A stretch of DNA of 64,000 bases from Paraplanobispora takensis (GCF_016863195.1 NZ_BOOK01000038.1:1-64000); one strand, 5' to 3'. Numbered from the stretch's first letter, positions 45,798 through 54,554 are shown. The notes: a model not told the origin generated them from the sequence alone. Made by a program: numbers and translations.

Positions 45798-45897
45798 GGG
45801 TGCGCCGGATCTTCGCCGCGGGCTCTCCGGGAGGCGCGTCCCCGCACGCCCGGAGCGTCCGGCCGCCGCCACGAGCGCCCGGGCTCCGGCCGCGGGG

Positions 45898-46995
45898 TCA
45901 CGACACGAACCGCAGCTCCCGCCTCTGCGCCGAGGCGGCGGCGAAGTCCAGCATCCGCATGCCCTCCGCCTCCAGCTCGGCCCGCTGCGCGGCCGTCACC
46001 GGCGCGAACAGCTCCACCTCCAGCACCGCCTCGCGCCGTTGCGCGTTCACCCGCCACAGGCCCCGGACGAACCCGTCCACCAGCACCGTCGCCTTGATGA
46101 TCCCGTTGACCGTGAAGACCCGCCCGCGGTACTCGTCGTCCATGATCCGGGTACGGGTGCGCTCGGCGAAGGACAGCAGCGTGTTGTCGAACTCCGCCAG
46201 ATAGCGCACCGGGGCCGGGACGTCGGGGTCCGGCAGCACCGCGTCCGGCAGGTCGAGCACCTGCGCGCCGTCCTCGGTGACGAACGCGCGCAGGTCCATC
46301 TCCCGCGCCACCTCCCCCAGCCGGGTCACGCCCGCCCACTGCTGGACGTCCATCACCGTCGCCGGGCCGTAGGCCGCCAGGTACCGCCGGATCATCTCCT
46401 GCGGGCGGGCCGGGGCCTCCAGCGGCCGGCCCAGCCACGCCTCCAGGCTCGTGTGCGCCGGCTGGCCGCCCACCCCCCAGATGCCCCGCGGCGGCACCTG
46501 GACCAGCGGGACCGTCTGCCTGACGCCCCTGACCAGGTCGGCGGGGTCGCGCTCGGGCCACCGCTCGGCCAGCAGCCTCCCCAGCTCCCGGAAGGTGAGC
46601 GGGCGCTCCTCCACCAGGGCCCGCCCGGCGGCGGCGACCTCGGCCAGGTCCAGTCCCGCCAGCCCCCTGCCGAACGACCCCCGCAGGGACCGGTCCATCG
46701 TCGGCTGCAGCAGCGAGCGCAGCGCCAGGCCGTCCTCGGCGGTGACCAGGTGGATGGTGGAGCGCATCAGCGACAGCCGTACCGCCCGGCGGTCCTGCAG
46801 CAGCCCGGACAGGTCCTCGTGGGAGAACCCGTCCAGGCGGCTCCACAGGCCGATGTAGGGCGGGTTCGGCGCCTGGGCCTGCATGCCGTACAGGTGCCGG
46901 ACCGCCTCCAGAGCGGGTACGGCGCCGCGGGTGAGCAGCAGCTGGCGGTCGAGGGTGGCCCTGTTGAGGGCGCGACGGCTCAGAACCTCGGGCAT
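45898..46995 (-). CDS. Winged-helix DNA glycosylase, AlkZ/YcaQ-like
   Basis: 365-residue HTH_42 (DUF1006) protein. The catalytic Q-x-Q motif of AlkZ/AlkX glycosylases is present at Q39-A40-Q41 (HLYGMQAQAPNPPYIGLW). Other family marks are SLMRSTIHLVTAEDG and, in the C-terminal part, LAEFDNTLLSFAERTR and VNGIIKATVLVDGFVRG. AlkZ of Streptomyces unhooks azinomycin cross-links; the AlkX branch acts on mustard cross-links and alkylated bases (family knowledge). It lies next to no toxin cluster, so a general repair role fits better. ATG start is supported by conserved MPEVLSRRALNR. Confidence 0.92.
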   Translation of the reverse strand: MPEVLSRRALNRATLDRQLLLTRGAVPALEAVRHLYGMQAQAPNPPYIGLWSRLDGFSHEDLSGLLQDRRAVRLSLMRSTIHLVTAEDGLALRSLLQPTMDRSLRGSFGRGLAGLDLAEVAAAGRALVEERPLTFRELGRLLAERWPERDPADLVRGVRQTVPLVQVPPRGIWGVGGQPAHTSLEAWLGRPLEAPARPQEMIRRYLAAYGPATVMDVQQWAGVTRLGEVAREMDLRAFVTEDGAQVLDLPDAVLPDPDVPAPVRYLAEFDNTLLSFAERTRTRIMDDEYRGRVFTVNGIIKATVLVDGFVRGLWRVNAQRREAVLEVELFAPVTAAQRAELEAEGMRMLDFAAASAQRRELRFVS

Positions 46996-47008
46996 GGGTC
47001 TCTCAGGT

Positions 47009-47122
47009 GATCGGGTGGTCGTACGGGACGGTCGTGCGCGTCATGCGATCGGGTGACCGTGCGGGACGGCCGCGCGCGTCGTGTGATCGCGTGGTCGTAC
47101 GGGACGGTCGTGCGTGTGCCTG
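47009..47122. repeat. 38-bp tandem repeat, three copies
   Basis: Three imperfect 38-bp units start with GATCG at 47009, 47047 and 47085; each contains GTCGTACGGGACGGTCGTGC or a close variant. They fill the gap between the AlkZ-like gene and the MOSC gene on the same strand. Too few, and without spacers, for a CRISPR array. Confidence 0.8.
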
Positions 47123-47129
47123 CGGCGGC

Positions 47130-47675
47130 TCAGACCCGCTCCAGCGACCGGTGCGGCGGGGGCGGCAGCTCCACCCGGATCGCGTCGCCCGGTCGCACCG
47201 GCCCTCCGGTCACCACCACGCCCATGATCCCGGCCTTGCGCACCAACCGGCCGGAGTCGTCACGCCCCACCACCTGCTTGAGCAGGCCCGGCCGGAACCG
47301 GTCGATCTGGGCGCACGGGTTGCGCAGCCCCGTCACCTCGACCACGGCCGCCTCCCCCAGCCGCAGCAGCGTGCCGGTCGGAAGAGCCAGCAGGTCGAGC
47401 CCCCGCGTCGTCACGTTCTCGCCCAGCTCTCCGGCCGCCACCTCGAACCCGGCGGCCCGCAGCTCCTCGTGGAGCTCGGAGTGGATCAGGTGGACCTGGC
47501 GCAGGTTGGGCTGGGTCGGGTCCTGCGCCACCCGCGATCGGTGCTTCACCGTCGCGCCGGAGTGCGCGTCCCCCTCCACGCCCAGGCCCGCCACCAGCCG
47601 GATGTCCGGCTCGCCGTACTTGCCGAAGGTGTGCGAACCACTGCGGCTGACCGCCGCCACCGTCGCTTCCGCCAT
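47130..47675 (-). CDS. MOSC domain protein
   Basis: 181-residue protein with a MOSC (Mo cofactor sulfurase C-terminal) domain. Conserved signs: GVEGDAHSG and HLIHSELHEEL, GELGENVTTRGLDLLALPTG, GLRNPCAQIDRF with the candidate catalytic Cys. Such stand-alone proteins are thought to handle Mo cofactor or sulfur transfer, and reductions of N-hydroxylated compounds (family knowledge). A Mo cofactor link to the narGHJI enzyme in this window is possible but not shown. Moderate ribosome site. Confidence 0.9.
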   Translation of the reverse strand: MAEATVAAVSRSGSHTFGKYGEPDIRLVAGLGVEGDAHSGATVKHRSRVAQDPTQPNLRQVHLIHSELHEELRAAGFEVAAGELGENVTTRGLDLLALPTGTLLRLGEAAVVEVTGLRNPCAQIDRFRPGLLKQVVGRDDSGRLVRKAGIMGVVVTGGPVRPGDAIRVELPPPPHRSLERV

Positions 47676-47750
47676 GGACGACCGCTTTCTCTCGGTGCCG
47701 GGACGATGATCCTATCTAGGTGGTTTCGGGTCCTGTCCAGCGCCTTTACG

Positions 47751-47777
47751 TTGTAGATTCGCAGTAGGCGGTAAGAT
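47751..47777 (+). promoter_or_regulatory. Candidate promoter of the integrase gene, leaderless
   Basis: TTGTAG (47751-47756) and TAAGAT (47772-47777) with a 15-bp spacer. A start about 7 bp after the -10 would fall at the GTG start codon (47785), which would make the mRNA leaderless. Confidence 0.4.
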
Positions 47778-47784
47778 CGGCGAG

Positions 47785-48756
47785 GTGAGCCTGCCCGCCG
47801 TCCCCCACACCCCCGGCCCCGCCGTCGAGCCCGCACGCGACCCCTACCGGGTCTATCTCGACTCCCTCACCAGCGCCGAGTCCCGGCGGACCATGCGGGG
47901 CTGCCTGGACCGCCTGGCCGCGCTCATCACCGGGGACGACGACGCCGGCGGCGCGGGCCAGCCCTGGCACCTGCTGCGCTACGAGCACACCGTGCGCATG
48001 CGCGCCCTGATGACCGAGCGCGGCTGGTCGCCCGCCTACGTCAACAAGCACCTGGTCGCGCTGCGCCGGGTGCTGCGCGAGGCCTGGCGGCTGGGCCAGA
48101 TGACCGCCGAGGACTACCAGCGCGCCGCCGACCTGCCCACCGTCGAGCACACCCGCCTGCCCACCGGCCAGCACGTCCCGCCGGAGGTCGTGGGCGCGGC
48201 CCTGGCCGCCTGCGACGACGACTCCCCCGCCGGGGCCCGCGACGCCGCGCTGCTGGCCGTTCTCTACTCCACCGGCTGCCGCCGCGCCGAGATCGCCGGG
48301 CTGACGCTGGCCGACTACGACCCCGGCGCGCGCTCGCTGCGGGTGCGCGGCAAGCGTGACAAGGAGCGGATGGTCTATCTGACCCCCCAGGCCGTCGGCC
48401 GGCTTGAGCGGTGGCTGGCGGTGCGCGGACGCCCGGCCGGGGCGCTGTTCTGCCCCATCGGCAGGCACGGCTCCCTGCGCGTGCGCGACGGCCGCCCGGC
48501 GGCCATGACGGGCCAGGCCGTCGCCGACATCCTGGCCCGGCGGATGGCCCAGGCCGGGGCCATGCCGCGCACCCCCCACGACTTCCGGCGCACCTTCATC
48601 GGCGAGCTGCTCGACGCGGGCGTGGACCTGGCCACCGCCCAGGCCCTGGTGGGCCACTCCTCCCCGGCGACCACGGCCCGCTACGACCGCCGCCCCGAAC
48701 GGCGGCGCCGGGAGGCGGTCGACAGGATCACCCTGCCGGCCTCCCGGCCGCTGTGA
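47785..48756 (+). CDS. Tyrosine recombinase/integrase
   Basis: 323-residue tyrosine recombinase. An N-terminal SAM-like core-binding domain (about 20-115) precedes the catalytic domain, where the expected residues are visible: R166 (STGCRRAEI), K190 (RGKRDKERMVYL), H265-x2-R268 (PHDFRRTFIGELLDAGVD), H291 (VGHSS) and Y300 (TARYDRR). All catalytic residues are kept, so it may be active. No att site, excisionase, tRNA or phage/conjugation genes are next to it, so it could be a stand-alone or relic integrase, or a chromosomal Xer-like protein. A decanucleotide repeat starts at its stop codon. Confidence 0.92.
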   Translation: MSLPAVPHTPGPAVEPARDPYRVYLDSLTSAESRRTMRGCLDRLAALITGDDDAGGAGQPWHLLRYEHTVRMRALMTERGWSPAYVNKHLVALRRVLREAWRLGQMTAEDYQRAADLPTVEHTRLPTGQHVPPEVVGAALAACDDDSPAGARDAALLAVLYSTGCRRAEIAGLTLADYDPGARSLRVRGKRDKERMVYLTPQAVGRLERWLAVRGRPAGALFCPIGRHGSLRVRDGRPAAMTGQAVADILARRMAQAGAMPRTPHDFRRTFIGELLDAGVDLATAQALVGHSSPATTARYDRRPERRRREAVDRITLPASRPL

Positions 48757-48832
48757 ACCGCTGCGAGTCACCGCGAACCGCTGCGAGCCACTGCGAACCA
48801 GTACGAACCGCCGTGAGCCGGTGCGAACCGCT
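48753..48832. repeat. 10-bp tandem repeat, eight copies
   Basis: Eight decamers of the type GCGAACCGCT, with changes at a few positions, run without gap from 48753 to 48832. They overlap the integrase stop codon (48754-48756) and end about 55 bp before the ABC gene at 48889. The period of 10 bp is close to one helical turn. Confidence 0.8.
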
Positions 48833-48888
48833 GTGGCCGCCCGGCGACCGCCCCGCCCCGCGGCGGACCCGGCCCCGGGCGGCGGCGG

Positions 48889-49896
48889 TCAGGCCGGGGC
48901 CGTCCCCGTCTCCGTCTCCGTCTCCGTCTCCGGATAGTGGCAGGCCACCCAGCGGTCCCCGCCGAGGGAGCGCATCTCGGGTTCCTCCTGCGCGCACCGG
49001 GGGGCGGCCTTCGGGCAGCGGGTACGGAAGCGGCACCCGCTGGGCGGGGTGACCGGTGACGGCGGCTCGCCGCTGATCAGCTGATCGGCCGGGGGCAGGC
49101 CGAGGCCGCTGCGCGGGATGGAGGCCAGCAGCGCCCGCGTGTAGGGGTGGGCGGGCCGCTCGACCAGCTCGGAGCCGGGGGCCAGCTCGCAGGTCTTGCC
49201 CAGGTACATCACCAGGATGCGGTCGCTGACGTTCTTCACCACGGCCAGGTCGTGGGCGATGAAGACCAGCGTGAGCCGGTAGCGCTCCTTGAGGTCCTCC
49301 AGCAGGCCGAGGATCTGCGCCTGCACCGAGACGTCCAGCGCCGACACCGGCTCGTCGCAGATCACCACCTCGGGTTCGAGCACGAGCGCCCTGGCGATCG
49401 AGATGCGCTGGCACTGCCCGCCGGAGAACTCGTGCGGCCGGCGGGTGGCCGCGGTGGCCGGATCGAGCCCGACGGCCTCCAGGATCTCGTCCACCCGGTC
49501 GCCGCCGACGCCCCATACCCGCGGACCCTCCGCGACGATGTCGCGGACCCTCCGGCGGGGGTTCAGCGACGAGATCGGGTCCTGGAAGATCATCTGCAGC
49601 CGCCGCCGGGTACGGCGCAGCGCCTCGCCCTTCAGCCGGGTCAGCTCGACGCCGTCCAGCCGGACCGAGCCCGACAGCGGCGGCGGCAGCTGCATCAGCG
49701 CCCGCGCGGTGGTCGACTTGCCGCAGCCCGACTCGCCGACGATGCCCAGGGTCTCACCGGGCAGCAGGTCGAAGCTGACCCCGGACACCGCGTGCACGCT
49801 GCGGCCGCGGTCGGCGGGGAACTCCACGACGAGGTCCTCGGCCCTGAGCACCGCCTGGCCGGGGGGACGGAGATGGGCGCTTCCGCTACCTGCCAC
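48889..49896 (-). CDS. Oligopeptide ABC transporter ATPase (DppF/OppF type)
   Basis: 335-residue ATPase of a peptide importer. Walker A GESGCGKSTT, signature EFSGGQCQRISIARAL, Walker B VVICDEPVSALD and the OppF-type C-terminal region with Cys-rich CRFRTRCPKAAPRC, which may hold an Fe-S cluster. GTG at 49894-49896 is chosen for GGAG upstream; it overlaps the preceding fused gene by 11 bp. The last residues are an ETETETET repeat coded by the hexamer CGTCTC (plus strand, 48901-48930), a simple-sequence tract that could change length. Last gene of the operon. Confidence 0.92.
   Translation of the reverse strand: MAGSGSAHLRPPGQAVLRAEDLVVEFPADRGRSVHAVSGVSFDLLPGETLGIVGESGCGKSTTARALMQLPPPLSGSVRLDGVELTRLKGEALRRTRRRLQMIFQDPISSLNPRRRVRDIVAEGPRVWGVGGDRVDEILEAVGLDPATAATRRPHEFSGGQCQRISIARALVLEPEVVICDEPVSALDVSVQAQILGLLEDLKERYRLTLVFIAHDLAVVKNVSDRILVMYLGKTCELAPGSELVERPAHPYTRALLASIPRSGLGLPPADQLISGEPPSPVTPPSGCRFRTRCPKAAPRCAQEEPEMRSLGGDRWVACHYPETETETETGTAPA
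48901..48930. repeat. Hexanucleotide microsatellite in the ATPase gene
   Basis: CGTCTC four times (48907-48930) preceded by one variant unit CGTCCC. It encodes Glu-Thr repeats at the C-terminus of the DppF-type ATPase. Six-base units keep the reading frame on gain or loss. Confidence 0.8.
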
Positions 49897-51916
49897 GGTT
49901 GTCGGCTCCTTCGGGTCCGGCGAGTTCGGTTCGCTTGAGGTCCGGACCGGTTCTTCCGGCCCCGTTGTGACCGGGACCGCCGGGCTCGGATCCGTTGCGG
50001 TCCCGGCCGGCGGGCCCGGGGTCGCCGAGAGCGGCCGGCACGGGGTCGACGGGTACGGGATCGGCGAGCGCCGCCTCGGTGCCCCGCGGATACCAGCAGG
50101 CGTACAGGTGCTCGCGGGTCTCCTGGAACAGCGGGGGCGCCTCGGTGACACAGCGCTCGCGGGCGTAGGGACAGCGGGGATGGAAGGCGCACCCCGAGGG
50201 CAGGGCGGCCAGGTCGGGCGGGCGGCCGGTGATGACCCGCAGCCGGTGGTGGGCCGGGTCGGTCAGCCGGGGCACCGACTGCAGCAGGGCCTCGGTGTAC
50301 GGCATGCGGGTCCGCTCGAACAGGTCGGCGGCCGGTCCGCGCTCGACCACCTTGCCGGCGTACATCACGATCACCTCGTCCGCCCACTCGGCGACCACGG
50401 CCAGGTCGTGGCTGACCAGCACGGTGGCCATGTTCCGCTCCTGGCGCTGGCGGTGGATCAGCCGCAGCACCTGGTCCTGCACGGTGACGTCCAGGGCCGT
50501 GGTCGGCTCGTCGGCGAACAGCACGTCGGGGCCGCACGACAGCGCCATCGCGATCGTCACGCGCTGACGCATGCCGCCGGACAGCTGGTGCGGATAGCGG
50601 CGCAGGACCCGCCCGGGCTCGGGGATGCCGACCGAGGCCAGCAGCACGGCGGCGTGCGCCAGCGCCCGCTTCCTGCTCAGCCCCAGGTGCACCCGGAGCG
50701 GCTCGGCCACCTGGGTGCCGATGGTGCGGACCGGGTTGAGCGCGGTCATCGGGTCCTGGAAGACCGCGGCCAGCCGCGTGCCCAGGACCTGCCGCATCTC
50801 CTGCGGGCTGAACACTGTCAGGTCGTCGCCGTCGAGATAGACCTTGCCGCCGCGGACCACCCCCGATCCGGGCAGCAGGTCGAGGATGGAGCGGATGAGC
50901 ATGGACTTGCCCGAGCCCGACTCTCCGACGACGGCCAGCGTCCTGCCCCGCTCCAGGCTGAAGGAGACGCCGTCGACGGCCTTGACGACGCCGCGCGCGG
51001 TGACGAAGTGCGTGCGCAGGTCCGCCACCTGCAGCAGCTGCCCGCCCGCGGTGTGGGGGGCCGTCGGCAGCGGCTGCGCGGCGGCCCGCCGTACGTGCTC
51101 CAGACCGCTCTGGCGCACGTCGGTCAGCGCCCTGAGCCTGTCGCCCACCACGTTGAACGACAGCACGGTCAGGAACATCACCAGCGAGGGCGCGAGCACC
51201 AGGTGGGGGGCGTTCTCCATGATGGTGCGGCCCTCGTTGATGAGACCGCCCCAGGTGGGGGTGGGCGCCTGCACCGACAGCCCGAGGAAGGCCAGGCTGC
51301 CCTCGGCCACGATCACCACGGCCATCCCGAGGAAGGCGTAGGAGGCGGCGGGCACCGACACGTTCGGCACGATCTCGCGCCACAGGATCCTGCGGTCGCG
51401 CACGCCCAGGGCGCGGGCCGCCAGCACGAACTCCCGTCCCGCGAACGCCATCGTCGTCCCGCGGACCAGCCTGGTCCAGGCGGGCACGCCCAGCACGCCC
51501 AGCACGATGAGCACGTTGCGCAGGTTCGCCCCGGCGAAGGCGACCACGGCCAGCGCGAAGACCAGCGCGGGGAAGGCCAGCGCGATGTCGTTGACCGCCA
51601 TGATCACCGCGTCCGTCGCCTTGCCCCGGTAGCCGGCCAGCAGGCCGAGGGGCGCGCCGATCAGCAGGCCGAGCAGGACCGCGCCGATGCCCACGCCGAG
51701 TGAGACGCGCGCGCCGTACACGACGCGGCTGAACACGTCGCGGCCCAGGCTGTCGGTTCCGAAGGGGTGGGCGAGGCTCGGTCCGGCCTGCGGCGGCCCG
51801 ACCAGGGTCTCGTCGTAGCCCGGCAGCGGGAGCAGGTCGGCCAGGACCGCGGCGGCCAGGACCAGCCCGATCCACCCCGACGCGATCCAGAAGCCCTTAC
51901 CCAGGCGCCTACGCAT
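49886..51916 (-). CDS. Fused peptide ABC permease-ATPase (DppC-DppD)
   Basis: 676-residue fusion. Residues about 1-280 are a DppC-type permease with six helices, the GTDSLGRDVFSRVVYGAR motif and the EAA-like loop REIVPNVSVPAASYAFLGM. Residues about 290-560 are a DppD-type ATPase: Walker A GESGSGKSML, signature LSGGMRQRVTIAMAL, Walker B VLFADEPTTALD, then the Cys-rich region CAFHPRCPYARERC. The tail (about 600-676) is Pro/Gly-rich and unordered. Such C-D fusions occur in actinobacterial peptide transporters (family knowledge). It overlaps both its neighbours by about 10 bp, so translation is coupled. Confidence 0.93.
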   Translation of the reverse strand: MRRRLGKGFWIASGWIGLVLAAAVLADLLPLPGYDETLVGPPQAGPSLAHPFGTDSLGRDVFSRVVYGARVSLGVGIGAVLLGLLIGAPLGLLAGYRGKATDAVIMAVNDIALAFPALVFALAVVAFAGANLRNVLIVLGVLGVPAWTRLVRGTTMAFAGREFVLAARALGVRDRRILWREIVPNVSVPAASYAFLGMAVVIVAEGSLAFLGLSVQAPTPTWGGLINEGRTIMENAPHLVLAPSLVMFLTVLSFNVVGDRLRALTDVRQSGLEHVRRAAAQPLPTAPHTAGGQLLQVADLRTHFVTARGVVKAVDGVSFSLERGRTLAVVGESGSGKSMLIRSILDLLPGSGVVRGGKVYLDGDDLTVFSPQEMRQVLGTRLAAVFQDPMTALNPVRTIGTQVAEPLRVHLGLSRKRALAHAAVLLASVGIPEPGRVLRRYPHQLSGGMRQRVTIAMALSCGPDVLFADEPTTALDVTVQDQVLRLIHRQRQERNMATVLVSHDLAVVAEWADEVIVMYAGKVVERGPAADLFERTRMPYTEALLQSVPRLTDPAHHRLRVITGRPPDLAALPSGCAFHPRCPYARERCVTEAPPLFQETREHLYACWYPRGTEAALADPVPVDPVPAALGDPGPAGRDRNGSEPGGPGHNGAGRTGPDLKRTELAGPEGADNRGR

Positions 51917-52844
51917 ACCGGATCCTGGGATCGACCGCGGCGTAGACCAGGTCCACCGCGAAGTTGACCAGCACGTAGCCGACCGAGATCAGCACGACGC
52001 CTCCCTGCACCGTCAGATAGTCGCGGGAGAAGATGGAGTCCACGATGAGGCGGCCCACGCCGGGCAGGCCGAAGAGCGTCTCGATGATCACCGTGCCGCC
52101 GATGAGGGCGCCGAGGTTGAGACCGATGGCGGTGATCAGCGAGATCGCCGAGGGCCGCAGCGCGTGCCGCCACAGGATGCGCCGCGGCGACAGGCCGCGG
52201 GCGCGGGCCAGGGTGATGTAGTCCTCCTGCAGGGTGGCGATCATGTCGGCGCGCAGCAGCCGCGCGTAGACGGCCAGTTGCCCGCAGCCCAGCGTGACGG
52301 CGGGCAGCAGCACCGAGGTGAGGTTCCAGCCGAGGTCCAGCGAGATCGGGGTCCATCCCGTGGCGGGCAGGACCTGCCAGTTCACGGCGAAGATGAGGAT
52401 CAGCAGGACGCCGAGCACGAACACCGGGGTCGACAGCAGCGCGAAGCACAGCGCTGTCAGCGCCTGGTCGGCGGTGCCGCCCGCCCTGCGGGCCGCCGCC
52501 ACGCCGATCGGCACGGCGAGCCCGATCGCGACGATCTCGGCCGCGATCAGCAGCTCGATCGTGACCGGCAGCCGTTCGACCAGGGCCTCGGTCACCGGGA
52601 CGCTGGTGATGTAGGAGGTGCCGAGGTCGCCGGTGACCAGGGCGCCCAGCCAGGCCGCGTAGCGGACGAACAAAGGGTCGTCCAGGCCCAGCTCCTGGCG
52701 GAGCTGCGCGCGCGCCTCCTCCGTCGCCGACACTCCCAGGATCTGGGTGGTCGGGTCGCCCGGCAACAGACTGAGCAGGGCGAACGACAGGAAGGTGACG
52801 ACGAGCAGTACCACCAGGAGCCGGACCAGCCGGTGGAGGATCAC
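51909..52844 (-). CDS. Oligopeptide ABC transporter permease (DppB type)
   Basis: 311-residue membrane permease with six helices. N-terminal RLVRLLVVLLVVTFLSFALL, typical DppB line LPGDPTTQILG, and the EAA loop with LSPRRILWRHALRPSAISLI. It pairs with the permease half of the DppC-DppD fusion. Its start overlaps the binding-protein stop by 4 bp and its end overlaps the fused gene by 8 bp. Substrate likely di/oligopeptides or nickel-like complexes; the family cannot be resolved further here. Confidence 0.93.
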   Translation of the reverse strand: MILHRLVRLLVVLLVVTFLSFALLSLLPGDPTTQILGVSATEEARAQLRQELGLDDPLFVRYAAWLGALVTGDLGTSYITSVPVTEALVERLPVTIELLIAAEIVAIGLAVPIGVAAARRAGGTADQALTALCFALLSTPVFVLGVLLILIFAVNWQVLPATGWTPISLDLGWNLTSVLLPAVTLGCGQLAVYARLLRADMIATLQEDYITLARARGLSPRRILWRHALRPSAISLITAIGLNLGALIGGTVIIETLFGLPGVGRLIVDSIFSRDYLTVQGGVVLISVGYVLVNFAVDLVYAAVDPRIRYA

Positions 52845-54487
52845 TGCTGGTCGACCCAGATCTGCGAGAACGGGTGGTACGGGATGGGCGAGCCGGTCAG
52901 CGGCAGGCCCTTCTCACCGTCGGGCAGGAGCTGCTCGCCGATCCCCCGGACCTTGGTCTTGGCCACGATGGCGCCAACGTTGAGGTGGTCGATGAACACG
53001 AACGGCACGAGCTCGCGCAGCCGCTGCTGCACGACCGCGTAGGCCTCCTTGCGGGCCTCCGTCTGCGGGTTGCTCCTGCCGCTGTCGAAGGCGTTGCTGA
53101 GCTGGGCGTCCTTCAGCCGGGTGAAGTTGAGCGCGACCGAGCCGATGGGCTGGGCGTAGTTCTGGTGCATCCAGATGTACTCGCCGTCGGGGTCGGGCGA
53201 GGAGAACTGCGTCCACACCGTGGCGCTGTAGTTGCCGGTGACCGCGCGGTTGATCAGGTCGGCCTGGTCGGCCTGCTTGATCGTCACGTCGACCCCGGCC
53301 TTGCGCCACATGGCCTGGGCGAGCTCGACGCCCTGCATGGTGTTGGGGTCGGGGGTGGACAGCAGCTCGAAGGAGACCGGGCCCTTCTCCGCCTCGACCT
53401 CCTTGATCAGGGCGGTGGCCTTGGCCAGGTCGTAGGCCGGATAGGTGCCGCCGGGCGCGTACCACGGCGAGTCCTTCGACCAGGGGCCGTCGGCCTCCTC
53501 CGTCAGCCCCGAGCGCAGGGTGGAGATGACCGTCTTGCGGTCGGTGGCGTGGGCCAGCGCCCTGCGGACCCGCAGGTCGTCCAGGGGCGCGACGGCGGTG
53601 TTGAGCAGGAACATGTACTCGGGTACGGCCATGCCCTCGGCCCTGTGCACGCTGTAGGCGTCGCTCAGCCCGCCGAACTTGGTCACGTCCTCGTCGCGGC
53701 TGGTGCCCATCGCGTCCAGCCCGCCGGCCTCCAGGGTCTGCGCGCGCGTCTGGCTGTCGGGCAGGATCCTGAACTCGATCTCGTCGAGATAGGGCAGGCC
53801 CTTGCGCCAGTAGGCCGGATTCCTGGTCACGATCATGCGGCTGTCGGGCACGTACTCCTTGAGCGTGAACGGGCCGGTGCCGATGGGCTTGCGGCTGGCG
53901 GCCTTGGGGTCGGCCAGCGAGGCGGGCGCGAGCACCATGCCGATCTGCGCGGCCAGGTAGTAGGGGAAGGCCACCCACGGCTGCTTGAGCTTGACCTTCA
54001 CCGTCATCGGGTCGACGAGCTCGAAGGAGTCGACCGGCACGAAGATCGAACTGGTGAGCGGGGAGGCCTTCTGCGCCTCCAGGTTGGCCTTGACCGCCTC
54101 GCCGTTCAGCGGGGTGCCGTCGGAGAAGGCGATCCCGCTCCGCACCTTGATCGTCCACTCGTCGTTCTTGGAGTTGGGCGTCAGGGACTGGGCGAGGTAC
54201 GGCTTCCAGGCCCCGCTCGCATCGACGCTCACCAGCGGCTCGACGATCGTCCCGACCATGCTGTAGCTCTGCGAGGCGAACTGGTCGGTGACCGGGTTGA
54301 GACCGGCGGCGTCGGCGCTGAGCCCGTAGACCAGGCGTCCGCCCTTGACCGGCGAGGAGGAACCGGAGGAGCCGGAAGGGGATCCGGCCTGAGTGGCCGT
54401 CGGCCGCTCTCCGCTGCAGGCGACCAGCGCCGATGAGAGCAGGGAAAGTGACGTCAGGGACAGCAGAAAGATTTTCCAGCGCTTCAT
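52841..54487 (-). CDS. Peptide ABC transporter substrate-binding lipoprotein
   Basis: 548-residue SBP family 5 (DppA/OppA) lipoprotein. Signal peptide with lipobox LVAC (SSALVACSGERP), a Ser/Gly linker, then the binding fold with LVYGLSADAAGLNPVTDQFA, TIKVRSGIAFSDGTPLNGEA and IGTGPFTLKEYVPDSRMIV. ATG at 54485-54487 is preferred over one two codons upstream because GGAG is 9 bp away. First gene of the transporter operon; its promoter carries a perfect palindrome and faces a TetR gene. Confidence 0.94.
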   Translation of the reverse strand: MKRWKIFLLSLTSLSLLSSALVACSGERPTATQAGSPSGSSGSSSPVKGGRLVYGLSADAAGLNPVTDQFASQSYSMVGTIVEPLVSVDASGAWKPYLAQSLTPNSKNDEWTIKVRSGIAFSDGTPLNGEAVKANLEAQKASPLTSSIFVPVDSFELVDPMTVKVKLKQPWVAFPYYLAAQIGMVLAPASLADPKAASRKPIGTGPFTLKEYVPDSRMIVTRNPAYWRKGLPYLDEIEFRILPDSQTRAQTLEAGGLDAMGTSRDEDVTKFGGLSDAYSVHRAEGMAVPEYMFLLNTAVAPLDDLRVRRALAHATDRKTVISTLRSGLTEEADGPWSKDSPWYAPGGTYPAYDLAKATALIKEVEAEKGPVSFELLSTPDPNTMQGVELAQAMWRKAGVDVTIKQADQADLINRAVTGNYSATVWTQFSSPDPDGEYIWMHQNYAQPIGSVALNFTRLKDAQLSNAFDSGRSNPQTEARKEAYAVVQQRLRELVPFVFIDHLNVGAIVAKTKVRGIGEQLLPDGEKGLPLTGSPIPYHPFSQIWVDQQ

Positions 54488-54520
54488 TGGCATCTTCTCC
54501 CGTGGCCCCCGAGAGCAATT

Positions 54521-54554
54521 TCACCGATAGTACTATCGGTGAGATTTCTCACAA
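54521..54554 (-). promoter_or_regulatory. Promoter and 22-bp palindromic operator of the peptide transporter operon
   Basis: 54521-54542 is a perfect 22-bp palindrome with half-site TCACCGATAGT. On the minus strand TTGTGA (54554-54549) and TACTAT (54532-54527) have a 16-bp spacer, so the -10 lies inside the palindrome centre. A second inverted repeat TTTCTCAC/GTGAGAAA (54545-54552, 54584-54591) is further upstream. The divergent TetR protein is the likely repressor. Confidence 0.75.

Noticed and set aside
47785-48756. Prophage or integrative element around the integrase
   Set aside because: No phage, transfer or excisionase genes, no tRNA and no direct-repeat pair that could be att sites are visible near it.
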